DNA from: Bathynomus jamesi
Taxonomy: Eukaryota > Arthropoda > Malacostraca > Isopoda > Cirolanidae
Length of the DNA stretch: 64,000 bases
Direction: 5' to 3'
NCBI GenBank assembly: GCA_023014485.1
Contig: JAJOZX010001001.1
Coordinates: forward strand, 186,001-250,000
Shown: positions 51,381-61,534 of the stretch, piece after piece
Layout of the letters: every line of letters begins with the position of its first letter
How positions within the stretch are numbered: position 1 is the first letter of the stretch
Program-made: the position numbers and the translations under genes
The notes under the pieces: generated by a model
Told to the model about the DNA's origin: nothing
Database searches by the model: none
The model's input: only the letters and a program-made list of their open reading frames with translations

Positions 51381-52394
51381 CTAATGACGACTAAACCGGT
51401 GCTTCTTTGATGTTTTCTTATGTTGTGCGTTAGGCTGATCTCGTTGCAGACACCAGCAGTAATCCGCCATCATATTTGTATGCCATCTTCCTTGATACTG
51501 AATTTTTTCCAGAAGCAGTTTCATGTTATCATAGGTCTCTTTTAAATGAGTAGAATGGGCCACTGGGATTGATGCATATTTGTTACCGTTGTGCAGTAAC
51601 ACTCCTTTTAGACTGGTTTTAGAGGAATCTATAAACAACCTCCAGTCACTGGTTTGGTATTCGATGCCTAGCTTGCACACTAATCCTGTGATGTCCTTGC
51701 AAAATACCAAGGGACCATCTTCTTCGAAAAAAGGCACGAAGTCTTTCTCACGATTTCTGTACCAAGCGAAGTATGTGTCGGATGCCAATAAATTGTTCTC
51801 CTGCAATCTAGACCCCAAACGTTCTGCAGAGTCCTTAGGCAAATTCAAATCCCTGACTAAGTCATTTAGTTCGGCTTGGGTTAATGGTTTAGGAGGATCT
51901 CGGTCAGCTGTTGGCTGTTCATAAACATCATCATTGTCTGGATTTGGAGCTGAATCAGAATCTGAATTGTATTGATCCAGACTCTCGGGTGGGCGGGAAA
52001 TAGGAACTTCTGGACCATGGGGTACCGGCCTTATTGCAGATGGAAGACTTGGGTATTGAAGGCTCTCTTTATTCTTTGCATTATAACCTTTAACATTGCA
52101 AGAACAGAAGTAGCAGTCGTTGGTATGGTTTCTAGGCTCGCGCCATACCATAGGGATCCCAAATGGCAAACTTTTCTTTTTACCTTTCATCCAATTCCTT
52201 AGTGCCGCAACACACGTAAGACAAACCTTGTGTGGAGCCCAACTTTTGTCTTCATCTCCTAATTTAATTCCAAAATAAGCATGATAAGCTCTCTTAATGA
52301 AGGTCGTTACATTTGTCCTTTGTTTTACAACAACATACCGACCACAAATAACACAAAATATGTCTGGACTATGGGTACATCCTCTAGAAGCCAT
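51381..52394 (-). pseudogene. Deleted paralogue of the CACTG-element transposase (337 aa)
   Basis: The start MASRGCTHSPDIFCVICGRY aligns with MPRQ...FCFVCG of the 19.6 kb protein, and similarity runs colinearly through CYFC, PLTQAELNDLVRDL, WRLFIDSSKTSLKGVLLHNG and HLKETYDNMKLLL. It then jumps to QGRWHTNMMADYCW, the C-terminal block. About 220 residues, including the DLKVTGML and SDEQGKRFH blocks, are missing, yet the frame stays open. Probably inactive as a transposase. It might be a truncated DNA-binding derivative. No CACTG ends found around it. Confidence 0.7.
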
Positions 52395-52740
52395 TATTAA
52401 AATTTTAAAGACGTAATGTTAGAATTATCTATCTGAAAAATATGAAAAAACGAAATTAATTAAAGATAAAAAAGGTAAAAAATTACAAAACGCCCCAGAA
52501 TTGTTTTGCTAATAACTTTAAAACTGTGGGTGATAGAAAAACACTGGTAGCATTTTTTAATTCAGCGCAGCGAACTGCTTCAGAATCACAACTCAAAATA
52601 AAGAAATCGATTTTCATGCAGACCGGTGTATTCATTTACATATTCTGGTCAAAAGTTCAGATGGTGACCGCAATCAAGCAAACCTTAATTAATTTAACTT
52701 AATGTAATTACATTTATTATAGGGCCTACCATCAATTAGC
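52395..52740. other. No gene; repeat tail at 52680-52740
   Basis: AT-rich. The tail TAATTACATTTATTATAGGG is similar to the end of the block at 50.4 kb. CACTGGTAGCATTTT at 52542 resembles a short CACTG end but faces away from the gene. Confidence 0.4.
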
Positions 52741-52846
<106 letters not shown>

Positions 52847-53119
52847 ATTTTAACATGAAAGCATCAGTACACGCACACAACCAAATATTGGCAGAAATTT
52901 AACACATGTGTTGCACCATTTTTCAAGCTAAAACGTTATTTTCAGGTCTAGAGAAGCCAATGTTTAGATTAATAATATTATTAGATGGGGAATTTGCATA
53001 ACTTTTTTTGATTTTCGGTGAGATTTGGAGTTACTTCAGGCCTCTTGGAATCTGTGGGACAAAATTCTTGTACTAGTTGCTTTTAAGTGAAAATAAAATA
53101 TTTGTTTCCGATTTCATGG

Positions 53120-53123
<4 letters not shown>

Positions 53124-53157
<34 letters not shown>

Positions 53158-53216
53158 ATTATTTCACGAAAGTAACACGTGAAAAATATTTATGATGAAT
53201 AAATATATATCTGGAG
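53124..53216. repeat. Penelope terminal block fragment
   Basis: TTTCACGAAAGTAACACGTGAAA and TGATGAATAAA after a TA run. The rest of the arm is missing. Confidence 0.65.
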
Positions 53217-53259
53217 ATAGAAAAAAACGTCCAGGTATTTAAAGTACAGTAGCTTTAAA

Positions 53260-53918
53260 TACAGGGTCGTCGAAAAGTCCCTATCTATTTTGCTGAAATA
53301 ATGATATTTCTATTTTATTTTCAACACGCCATAGATGATGGTAGATGTACAACAACGTGTGTTGGTGGTAACATTACGTATACAAGGGAAGAAGTGCGAA
53401 GAAATTCGAGAAAAATTCGAATCATTTCACAAACCAGGACCTACAGACAAAACATTCGCCAGCTGGTCAATAAATTTAAAAGAACAGAATCTGCTCATAA
53501 TGAGGCAAGATCTGGACGTCCAGTTACCTCTCAAAAAAATGTCGAATTGGGAAGAGATGCCTTTGAAATAAATTCTAGAATGTCAACTCGCACAGCATCA
53601 TGTAGACTGAGCATACCAAAAACGACTGTTCTAAGGATTTTAAAATCAACATTAAAAAGAAAAGTTACCATATTCAAGTGTTACATGAGTTACACAAAGA
53701 GGATTATCCAAGACGAGCCGCTATGTGCACAGAATTGATTGGAAAAATTCATACTAAAAATTTATTAAACCACATTCTCTTCAGCGATGAGGTGACATTC
53801 CACACATGCCGAAGGGTTAATCGACATAATTGCTGCATCTGGGAAAGTGTAAAGCCAACCGAGTTCTACAATGGGAGAGAGATTCTCCCAAAATTAATGT
53901 CTCTTTGGGTACAGTAGT
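53260..53918 (+). pseudogene. Mariner, left end and decayed transposase
   Basis: Left end CAGGGTCGTCGAAAAGTCC at 53262 after TA. Shifting frames give the binding domain (TLRIQGKKCEEIREKFESF, then SGRPVTSQKNVEL) and the first catalytic Asp region (HILFSDEVTFHTCRRVNRHN) to 53918. No second or third Asp and no right end recognised; a matching right end lies isolated at 46.7 kb. Confidence 0.8.
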
Positions 53919-54480
53919 ATAGCTGCGTTTGGGCAGAGGAATTTGGTGGGCTTTGAAACTTGACCTTGGAGGGGCCCCGGTATAAGGGAGCCCCTTTCTT
54001 TAAGTTCATCACCACATTTATGGGGTCATACCGTCCTTAATGAAGGGCATTTGAGGGTTTGTCCCTTGAGAGCCCATTGCGAGGCCCTCCTTGGGAAAAA
54101 AATTAAAAAAGGATTCATCCTAGCCTTCCTTCACGGTCTTTCATGAGAGATATTTAAAACAAAAAACAAACAAACACACAAACTTTTTTACATTCATAAC
54201 ATGCTTAATTGTTTATTTACTTTTAAATATGTAGTTTTCTGTTATTACCTCGATATATAAATATCTGGTATGTTAACTAATAATTTTACTGCACATCAAA
54301 TATTGTTATAAAATTGTGTGTGTTTAAAGAAATTTCTCTTTAAACGTTAAAGGCAACGCAATTTAAAAATTTTAATGATCTGCTATTTGTAGATAATATT
54401 TGTATGTATGTACTGATATTTAGACTATATATTTCGTGAAGCAACATATGTAAATAAGCCGAGATAATATAGCCTTCCCC
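53919..54480. other. Unexplained stretch
   Basis: 53930-54110 is oddly rich in G/C runs (GGAGGGGCCCCGG, GGGAGCCCC) and follows the mariner where its catalytic centre should be. The remainder is AT-rich. No gene recognised. Confidence 0.4.
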
Positions 54481-54490
54481 TCACTCAATT

Positions 54491-54504
54491 GTGTAATTAT
54501 ATAC

Positions 54505-54559
<55 letters not shown>
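54491..54559. repeat. (TA)n microsatellite
   Basis: TA alternation of nearly 70 bp. Confidence 0.97.
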
Positions 54560-54563
<4 letters not shown>

Positions 54564-54574
54564 GTATATAATAA

Positions 54575-55330
54575 GCATGGGAGTTTTCTATCCAACAATA
54601 ATTACCGGCCTATTGCTATCGTCTCTTGCGGTAGCAAGAGACGATAGCAATAGGCAAGTTTGGTTTTAAAAGTTCCCACTCAACTGATCTCTGTATCTAT
54701 GTACTTAAGGAAATTATATTTAAATACACTGACAGTAATTCAACTATTTATAGCTGTTTTCTAGATATAAGTAAGGCATATGAAAGAATGAACCACAATA
54801 TTTTATTTACAAAACTAGAAGGCTGGGAAGTTCCCATGAACATATTAAATTTATAAAAACATAATATACAATGATGAAGTACAAGAATTTAAGTATTGGG
54901 GTCAAACCAGCTCCTTGACTGATGACTCATATATAAGGAAATCTCGAAGCCGTTATGTTAAAACGAACATGACTATGAGGAACTTCCGGTACTGTACAAG
55001 TGAAGCTAAAGAAACTCTCTTTCTGCAGTAATATATACGGACAGCAACTCTGGGTGGCTTATAAAAAATGTTTTAGCAGAACCCTTAATTTGTAGTCCAA
55101 AAGGTCTTTTAGACTCCTACATAAATTACTTCGAAATGCTCAGTTCCGCAAATGTTTGCTACCCATAATGGGTTTGCCGGAGGTAAGAAGACTGCAGTCT
55201 AATACAACGGATTAAAAAATCAAACAGCCCGATTAGCTAAGCTATTTACCAGTCCTACCGTACGTTTTAGGCTATGGAATTCATGGTGTGAAAACGTCTG
55301 GTTGTAGCTTCACATAACTGCGACATTACT
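54575..55330 (+). pseudogene. Degraded LINE reverse-transcriptase fragment
   Basis: Pieces: NYRPIAIVS (54600), then FKSSHSTDLCIYVLKEI, CFLDISKAYERMNHNILF (motif A region, 54750-54810), and after a deletion FRYCTSEAKETLFLQ (54980). These belong to the CR1/Rex-like group. The FADD motif is lost. A hairpin interrupts the first block. Confidence 0.7.
54609..54654. repeat. 21-bp perfect hairpin
   Basis: Arms 54609-54629 and 54634-54654 are exact inverse copies with a GGTA loop. The left arm is the sequence for RPIAIVS of the LINE, so the right arm is an inverted copy of it. Confidence 0.9.
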
Positions 55331-55640
55331 CTATTATTTCTCATTAATTTTATATATTTCTACCCCTAGTATGTGATTTGTCATTGTATTATTAATATTT
55401 GTCATATGGATAATGGTCTGTCAATAAATTTATTCATTTTCATTTTTATCTTCATATAAATCAGTGAAATAAATAAGCAAGTATGCCTTAAATTTCGCTC
55501 TGATAACACAATGTTAAAGAAAACGACTAGTGAGTTTTACGGAGGTAACTCTGGTATTTTTGTGACACGTCTTCTAACCAGGGTCTCTCTCCTTAACTCA
55601 CAAACAAAGCAACAAACAACACCAAAACAAACAAAAAAAC
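55331..55640. other. No recognised gene
   Basis: AT-rich, with ATGGATAATGG and AATAAATTTATTCATTTTCAT that may be the worn LINE 3' end. Confidence 0.35.
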
Positions 55641-55915
55641 AGTACTATCCTGTTATCTCGGACCCCAGACTTTTTGCCAGATTCGGACGTCACTTGCCAC
55701 ATTTCCAAATTTTATTGCCCATTTTTTTAAAAATGTTAAGTAACTAAGCTAACCTAACCCAACCCAGGTTAGGTTAGATTAGGTTAGTTTAGGTTAGGTT
55801 ACGTTTGGTTAGTTACTTAACCTTTAAAAAAAATTGGTAATGAAATTTGGCAATCTGGAAGGTGGCGTACGAATCTGGTAAAAAGTCTAGGGTCCGGAAT
55901 AACAGGAAAGTAGCC
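55641..55915. repeat. Fold-back element with TTAGG-type centre
   Basis: Arms of about 110 bp (from TATCCTGTTATCTCGGACC on the left to GGTCCGGAATAACAGG on the right) pair imperfectly. The centre is CTAACCTAACCC facing GGTTAGGTTAG, then five or six more TTAGG-like units with substitutions. TTAGG is the usual arthropod telomere unit. Confidence 0.8.
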
Positions 55916-56249
55916 AAAACACAAACAACACATGATTTTTCCGAATTAACAACCAACAACTGTAAAATTGTTTGTTCTTTGTCAAGGGCTAACAAATTTA
56001 ATACAACTACATTTCGCATCATCGGTAAAGATTAATTTATTTAATCTCGTATTAGCTATACAATGAACAACTATTGCCTTGAAACAAAGAAACGTACAAG
56101 TTATCTTTTCAGTCGACCATTGTGACTGTATTTCTGTTGTCAGTTTCTGTACAAACGGCAATAAGGAGACGTTTACAATCACAAACTATGTACATAACAT
56201 GTACATGTACATGTACAAACTATGTACATAACAGACGTGTTTTATCGAG
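55916..56249. other. No recognised gene
   Basis: Contains ACATGTACATGTACATGTAC near 56195-56215. Otherwise featureless; may include the 5' edge of the CR1 element. Confidence 0.4.
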
Positions 56250-56745
56250 TGTCCAGCGTTATCAATTGAATAAGTGGTTTTCGTTGGTGTTTTAAAAAAA
56301 ATAGTGTTCGGTGCATTCTTAACTAAATTATTTCGTGCTACTAATCATTCATTAACGAATATATTTCATTTATTGACGTTATTCAGTACTATATTATTTG
56401 ATCAAACGAAGGCTACTGCACGTGGCTTGCTTTGTTTGTTTTTCAAATCTATCAGAAAACGTGGTTCATTTTTCCTTGCTTCGAGAGGTCAGGTAGAGTG
56501 TGTTCACAAACCGTGTGAAAAAAAGGAAAAAAGTCGGGTCGAATCGCGGACAGATAAGTGTTATAAATACTCTTCTTTTACAGATCTTTCGTCGGTAGCT
56601 TAATTCTATATTCATTTAGAATAAATTTTTGTTACAAGAACCTGTTTCTGCGTTTCAAGAACGCGGTAGACTTACGTTGTAATTTATTAATTTCCAAACG
56701 CTCGTTTTTTTTTTTTTTTTTGTTGTTGTTCAACTAATTAAAAGC

Positions 56746-57681
56746 ATGGCACCCCCGTCAAGTACTTGCAGTCGCTGTGAAGGGAAATTTGCTGCTTACG
56801 CCTTTACAATGGCTAATAATAATGAACAGTTAGTTTGCAGGTGGTGCTCAAGCATGGAAGTGCTGAGGAACGAGTTAGAACGTGAGAGGGAGGCCAGGGT
56901 GAGACTTGAAGAAAGCGTGATGCTCCTGACGGCAAAATTAGAATCCATTGAGACGCCAGTTACGACCCTTCCTGCTTCAGTTTATACTAATAATATAAAT
57001 AGTACTAATAGCCCTCTCTCTTCCCCTAGTTCCCAACCCTTCGTTCGAGTGCGAAATGGAGACCCATTGAGAAAAGCAAAGACTTGTCTACCAGTAATAA
57101 CAAGCAATAAGTTTTCTGTTTTAGGTTTCGAAGATGCTGATGAACCGGAAATACGACTCGTTGGCGATTCCATTGTTCGAGGGCAGCTCGAGGAATTCTG
57201 TGGGAGAAACTCTCGTCATAGGCGCCGTTACTGCTACCGTGGTGCAAGGGTGGAGGATATAATTAATAGTGTTGACCATTTTACAGACGGTACAGCCGAG
57301 GACACAACGTATGTTATTCATGTCGGTACTAATAACGTTTTAAATTCTAGATCGGAAGAACTGCTGGCTAGGTACAGGGACTTATTAGAGCGACTAAAGG
57401 AGAAAACTAATAAGATTGTTTTAACAGGTATACTTCCTCGAATTATCCAACGAAACGATTTCTACAGCAAGGCGACCTATATTAACAATAACCTAAAGTC
57501 TCTTTGCCAACAGGAAGGAGTGCATTTTGCGAATTTTTGGAACAGTTTCTACGGCAGGAGGGACTTGTTCCTCGAAGATGGACTTCATCTTAATGACGTC
57601 GGAGCTGCGCGTTTAGGAAGACTATTTCATAATACTGTCTCTTCTTTTCAGGCTGCCGTAACTCGAACGGTCCCAGCGTAA
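56746..57681 (+). CDS. CR1 ORF1 protein with SGNH esterase domain (311 aa)
   Basis: Intact. Residues about 6-35 have CSRCEGKF and CRWCSS, a likely zinc-binding pair. Residues 38-70 form a coiled coil (RNELEREREARVRLEESVML). From about residue 138 an SGNH hydrolase domain: RLVGDSIVRG with the nucleophile Ser, YVIHVGTNNV with the Gly/Asn block, and DGLHLNDVG with the catalytic Asp and His. CR1-group LINEs often carry such an ORF1. It would bind element RNA; the role of the esterase is not settled. Starts at the first ATG after a T-run. Confidence 0.88.
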   Translation: MAPPSSTCSRCEGKFAAYAFTMANNNEQLVCRWCSSMEVLRNELEREREARVRLEESVMLLTAKLESIETPVTTLPASVYTNNINSTNSPLSSPSSQPFVRVRNGDPLRKAKTCLPVITSNKFSVLGFEDADEPEIRLVGDSIVRGQLEEFCGRNSRHRRRYCYRGARVEDIINSVDHFTDGTAEDTTYVIHVGTNNVLNSRSEELLARYRDLLERLKEKTNKIVLTGILPRIIQRNDFYSKATYINNNLKSLCQQEGVHFANFWNSFYGRRDLFLEDGLHLNDVGAARLGRLFHNTVSSFQAAVTRTVPA

Positions 57682-57728
57682 ATTCCACAAATTTCCCCTG
57701 CGCTCGCGAAGGTGTCACAATTACAAAC

Positions 57729-60497
57729 AATTTGAAGGTTTTATCCTTAAATGCTCGTAGCCAACGAAATAAAAGAAACGAATTTTTTTCTTTAATTGCT
57801 ATGTAAAGACTATGATATAATTGCGATAAACGAATCGTGGCTTCGCACTGAAACTCGTGACTTTGTAGGGGAGTATCAAATTAAAGGTTATAGACTTTTT
57901 GTTAAAAACAGAATAGGTAGGGGAGGAGGCGGTGTTATGTTGCATATCAAAGATAATATTGCGAACGTTATAGAAGTAAATCACTCAATTCCAGAACCGA
58001 TAGATTCGACTATAGCAGAACTTAAATTGAACGATTTCAAACTTCTTGTTGCGGTTATATATAGGCCCCCTAATCAAACAGCTGATACGGACGAAGCGTT
58101 ATATCGTGAACTAAAGAGAATAATCGCTAGTGAGCAGGCTTTAGTTATGGGTGACTTTAATTGCACCATGAATTACGATACAATGCAAGGAGACGAGGAA
58201 GGTAATCGTTTAGTTAATTTTCTCGGGGATAGCTTTCTTATTCAAAAGGTTGGGGATCCTAGAGGTTGGACAGTATTTTAGATTTAGTAATAACTACGGA
58301 TGATAGGCTAATTACTGATCTTCAAGTAATAGAACCGTTAAGCAATAGCGATCACAATATGGTAGAGTTTGTCCTCTCAGTAAGTCACTCGAAACCAACT
58401 AACTCAACTAAAATTCCTAACTTCCAGCACGCATACTTTAGTAAATTTCGAAATAAATTTTCATATGTCAATTGGGAAAACAATGGGGAACTCCAACGCA
58501 AAACTAATGTGGGAATCGTTCGAAACGGTATTTAGGACTATAAATGAGGAATGTGTACCGTACAAAATTAAGCGTGCGAAAGTGAACAACAAGCCCTTGT
58601 GGTGTACTTCGAGAGTAGGAGACATTATAAAGAGTAGATATAGGGCTTATAGGCTACATAAGTGCGATAAAGACAATTTGTGGTTACGAAACAACTACAT
58701 ATCTCTAAGGCGTCAAGCGAAAAGTGTAATAAATAAGTCCAAGCGCGAATTTGAAATCTCCGTAGCTCGTGACTGTAAAGAAAACCCCAAGCGATTCTTT
58801 CAATACGTCAATAATATAAATCCAGTAAAAAGTGTCTTGGGGCCTTTGAAAAATGTAAACGGAGATCTAGTTTCTGAAAACAAGGAAATGGCTACCTTGC
58901 TAAACGAATTTTTTACGTCAGTTTTTACTATAGAAGATGTAACGAATATCCCTACGGTCAGACATAATACCTTTTGATAATGGTAATATTTTGGATAATA
59001 TCGTGGTTAGTGAAGGGGAGGTAATGCGCTATTTTGATAAAATGAAAACGCGTAAATCACCGGGGCCGGATTCCATATATCGCATACAATTAAACGAATT
59101 AAAAGATAGCATTGTTGTGCCGCTAACAAAGATTTTTAATGCGTCTATTTCTGAGGGGTGCGTACCAGATAATTTCAAGTTAGCAAACGTAACACCTATC
59201 TTTAAGAAAGGCGATAAAGGTGCGGCGGGAAATTATAGGGAAATCAGTTTAACGTCTGTTGTAGGTAAGCTACTGGAATCAATAATTATGGATCGTGTTG
59301 TCGAACACTTAGAATTGCATAAACTAGTTAGAAATACGCAGCACGGTTTTTGGCGAAACAAATCTTGCTTAACCAATCTTTTAGAATTTTTTCAAAGCGT
59401 GGTGAACGTTTACGATAGACATCGGGCGGTTGATGTAGTGTATTTAGATTTTCAAAAAGCGTTTGACATCGTGCTGCACAAAAGACTCATTGAAAAAACT
59501 AGGGCTCATGGAATCAGGGGTGTAGTAATAAATTGGATAGAAGAGTGGTTGCGAGATAGGAAACAGAGGGTGGTCGTTGATGGAGCGGAGTCGTCTTGGG
59601 CTAATGTAGCGAGTGGCATTCCTCAGGGTTCTGTATTGGGCCCCTTGCTTTTTCTTATATATATTAACGATTTAGATGTCGTCCTAGTCAGTACATTTTC
59701 AAAGTTTGCGGATGACACGAAGCTGGGTGGTAGGGCGATTAATGACGAAGATTGCGGTAAAATCCAGGAAGATCTGAATAAAATCGTTGATTGGTCAGTC
59801 ACATGGCAAATGAGATTTAACGTTGATAAGTGCAAAATTTTGCATATAGGTTCGCGTAACCGTAATTTTGCGTATAGTATGTCAGGGAAAGATTTAACAA
59901 GCGTAGAGCAGGAAAACGATTTAGGAGTTATAGTCACTGGTGATTTAAAAGTAGCGAAACAAAGTACAGCAGCGGTCAATAAGGCGAACAAAGTGTTAGG
60001 TTTTATAGCTTGAAATTTTGAGTACAAATCGCGCGATATTATAGTTCCTCTTTATAAATCATTAGTTAGACCCCATTTGGAGTACGCGGTCCAATTTTGG
60101 AATCCGCATATGCGCAAAGATATAGACAAAATGGAAAGAGTTCAAAGACGAGCAACAGATGATTCCGTCGCTTAGGTCAAAGTCGGACGAAGATAGGCTT
60201 AAGGAGTTAAAATTGACTACACTCGAGACTAGGAGGCTAAGGGGTGATCTAATCCAGGTTTTCAAAACTATGAATGGGTTAGATAACGTAGATAGAGATA
60301 GCTTTTTCAAAATGTATCAATATAATAGGACTAAAAATAACGGGTGTAAGTTGACAAGTAGAAGGTTCGAGACAGCAGTTGCCAAAAACTTTTTTACACA
60401 TAGAATAGTAAATAGCTGGAATAGTTTGCCGGTAAAAGTAATTAGTAGCACTTCTATAAATATGTTTAAAAATCGATTAGACGCATATGTTGATTGA
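57729..60497 (+). pseudogene. CR1 ORF2: endonuclease and reverse transcriptase, broken
   Basis: Endonuclease: NLKVLSLNARS, then after a shift near 57804 INESWLRTETRD, LLVAVIYRPPNQ, VMGDFNC, and after a shift near 58270 SNSDHNMVEF (catalytic His region). Linker pieces 58465-58977. Reverse transcriptase 58991-60013: VVYLDFQKAFDIVLHKRLI (A), GIPQGSVLGPLLFLIYINDL (B), FADDTKLGG (C). A TGA follows at 60013, after which the C-terminal domain continues ([14 protein letters not shown] region) to DAYVD at 60497. Four or five breaks; all catalytic motifs survive. Confidence 0.9.
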
Positions 60498-60542
60498 ATG
60501 GGTATAGTTTAAGGTAGTAAAATTAAGGCTTTGTGGTGATAG

Positions 60543-60573
60543 ATCCCACAGCTCAACACAAGTGTTGTGGGAT
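60543..60573 (+). other. 3'-end stem-loop of the CR1 element
   Basis: ATCCCAC (60543-60549) pairs with GTGGGAT (60567-60573) and AACAC (60555-60559) with GTGTT (60562-60566), leaving a 5-base bulge. LINE reverse transcriptases often recognise such a 3' structure, so this is a plausible recognition hairpin. Confidence 0.55.
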
Positions 60574-61369
60574 ATAGGGAGGCAGCATCTTGGGTTAGGG
60601 GATACTCTCTGTCCTTACACACCCCATTTAAAGAGATTCCTCTGCCGAGCGGTGCCTCCCATAGTACTGTGAGGTATTGAAAAACTCATGATCTTCACTT
60701 GCCCAACAAACACCTTTAAATGGGAGACCCAAAATGGTGCACACACATTTCTACATTACTGTACAGTCTTTACAGCCACACCTACACTTTTGCTCCTAAG
60801 TATATATATTGTAATGTATATGGTGGTAAATTTTGACTTGGTCCACAATCGATATGGACCGTGATTTATTTTTGGTTGGCAAGGTACTAGTATTGATGGA
60901 TACCGTAATGAAATTGACTGGATTCTTTGGATCTGATATATTTGCATGTCGGTTATAAATAGATATAGAGTGTAACATATTTGTGGAGAGTAGTCTATTA
61001 TGACTTGATCCTCTGGATCCAGAGATTCTATCTTTAGTTTTAAATCGACAATTAATTAGTTTTTAATTGATAATTATTTAGTTTTGTGAAAATTGGTCGT
61101 TGCGAATGTACAGGCAGTTGTTACATAAATTTCTTCTTATGTTCTTGTGGTTCGGAACCCACGTAAAATTGTATGTCCCCTCCGCCACCACGGAGGACAT
61201 ACACAATACACAATTACGAACACAGTTAGGTAGACCAGCCATGGGTCTTTGTTGGTCTGAAACATTATCATTATAACATTATGCGCTTTTTACACATGTA
61301 CAGTATTTAATATCTAACCTAAAGCTTAATAACTCGCCACGCATATTTGTGCGAATCATGTCTAAATGC

Positions 61370-61371
<2 letters not shown>
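60574..61371. other. No recognised gene
   Basis: CR1 3' flank, possibly with LINE 3' sequence up to about 61200. It has the inverted pair TATGTCCCCTCCGCC/GGAGGACATAC at 61170-61205. Confidence 0.4.
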
Positions 61372-61441
<70 letters not shown>

Positions 61442-61530
61442 TGATAAGGTTTTTACTATTGTTATGCTTAACATATATATATATATATGTTAAGCATAAT
61501 AGTAAAACCCTCATCACTAAATATAATCTC
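61372..61530. repeat. (TA)n tract and 36-bp inverted repeat
   Basis: TA run 61375-61438, then TTAGTGATAAGG...TTATGCTTAACATAT (61438-61475) with its inverse ending CTCATCACTAA at 61520, TA-rich centre. Probably the 5' boundary of the Penelope-like element that follows. Confidence 0.75.
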
Positions 61531-61534
61531 TTTT

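Larger units (their letters stand above)
56250..60573 (+). mobile_element. CR1-type LINE, nearly full length
   Basis: A 5' leader of about 500 bp, ORF1 (56746-57681), ORF2 with endonuclease and reverse transcriptase (57729-60497), then a short 3' part with a stem-loop. The 5' limit is uncertain. Confidence 0.88.

Noticed and set aside
52542..52600. CACTGG end for the paralogue at 51.4-52.4 kb
   Set aside because: It faces the wrong way and no partner end is present; at best a fragment of another copy.
55740..55815. Chromosome end or telomere
   Set aside because: Only a few degenerate units in a fold-back element, with sequence continuing on both sides.
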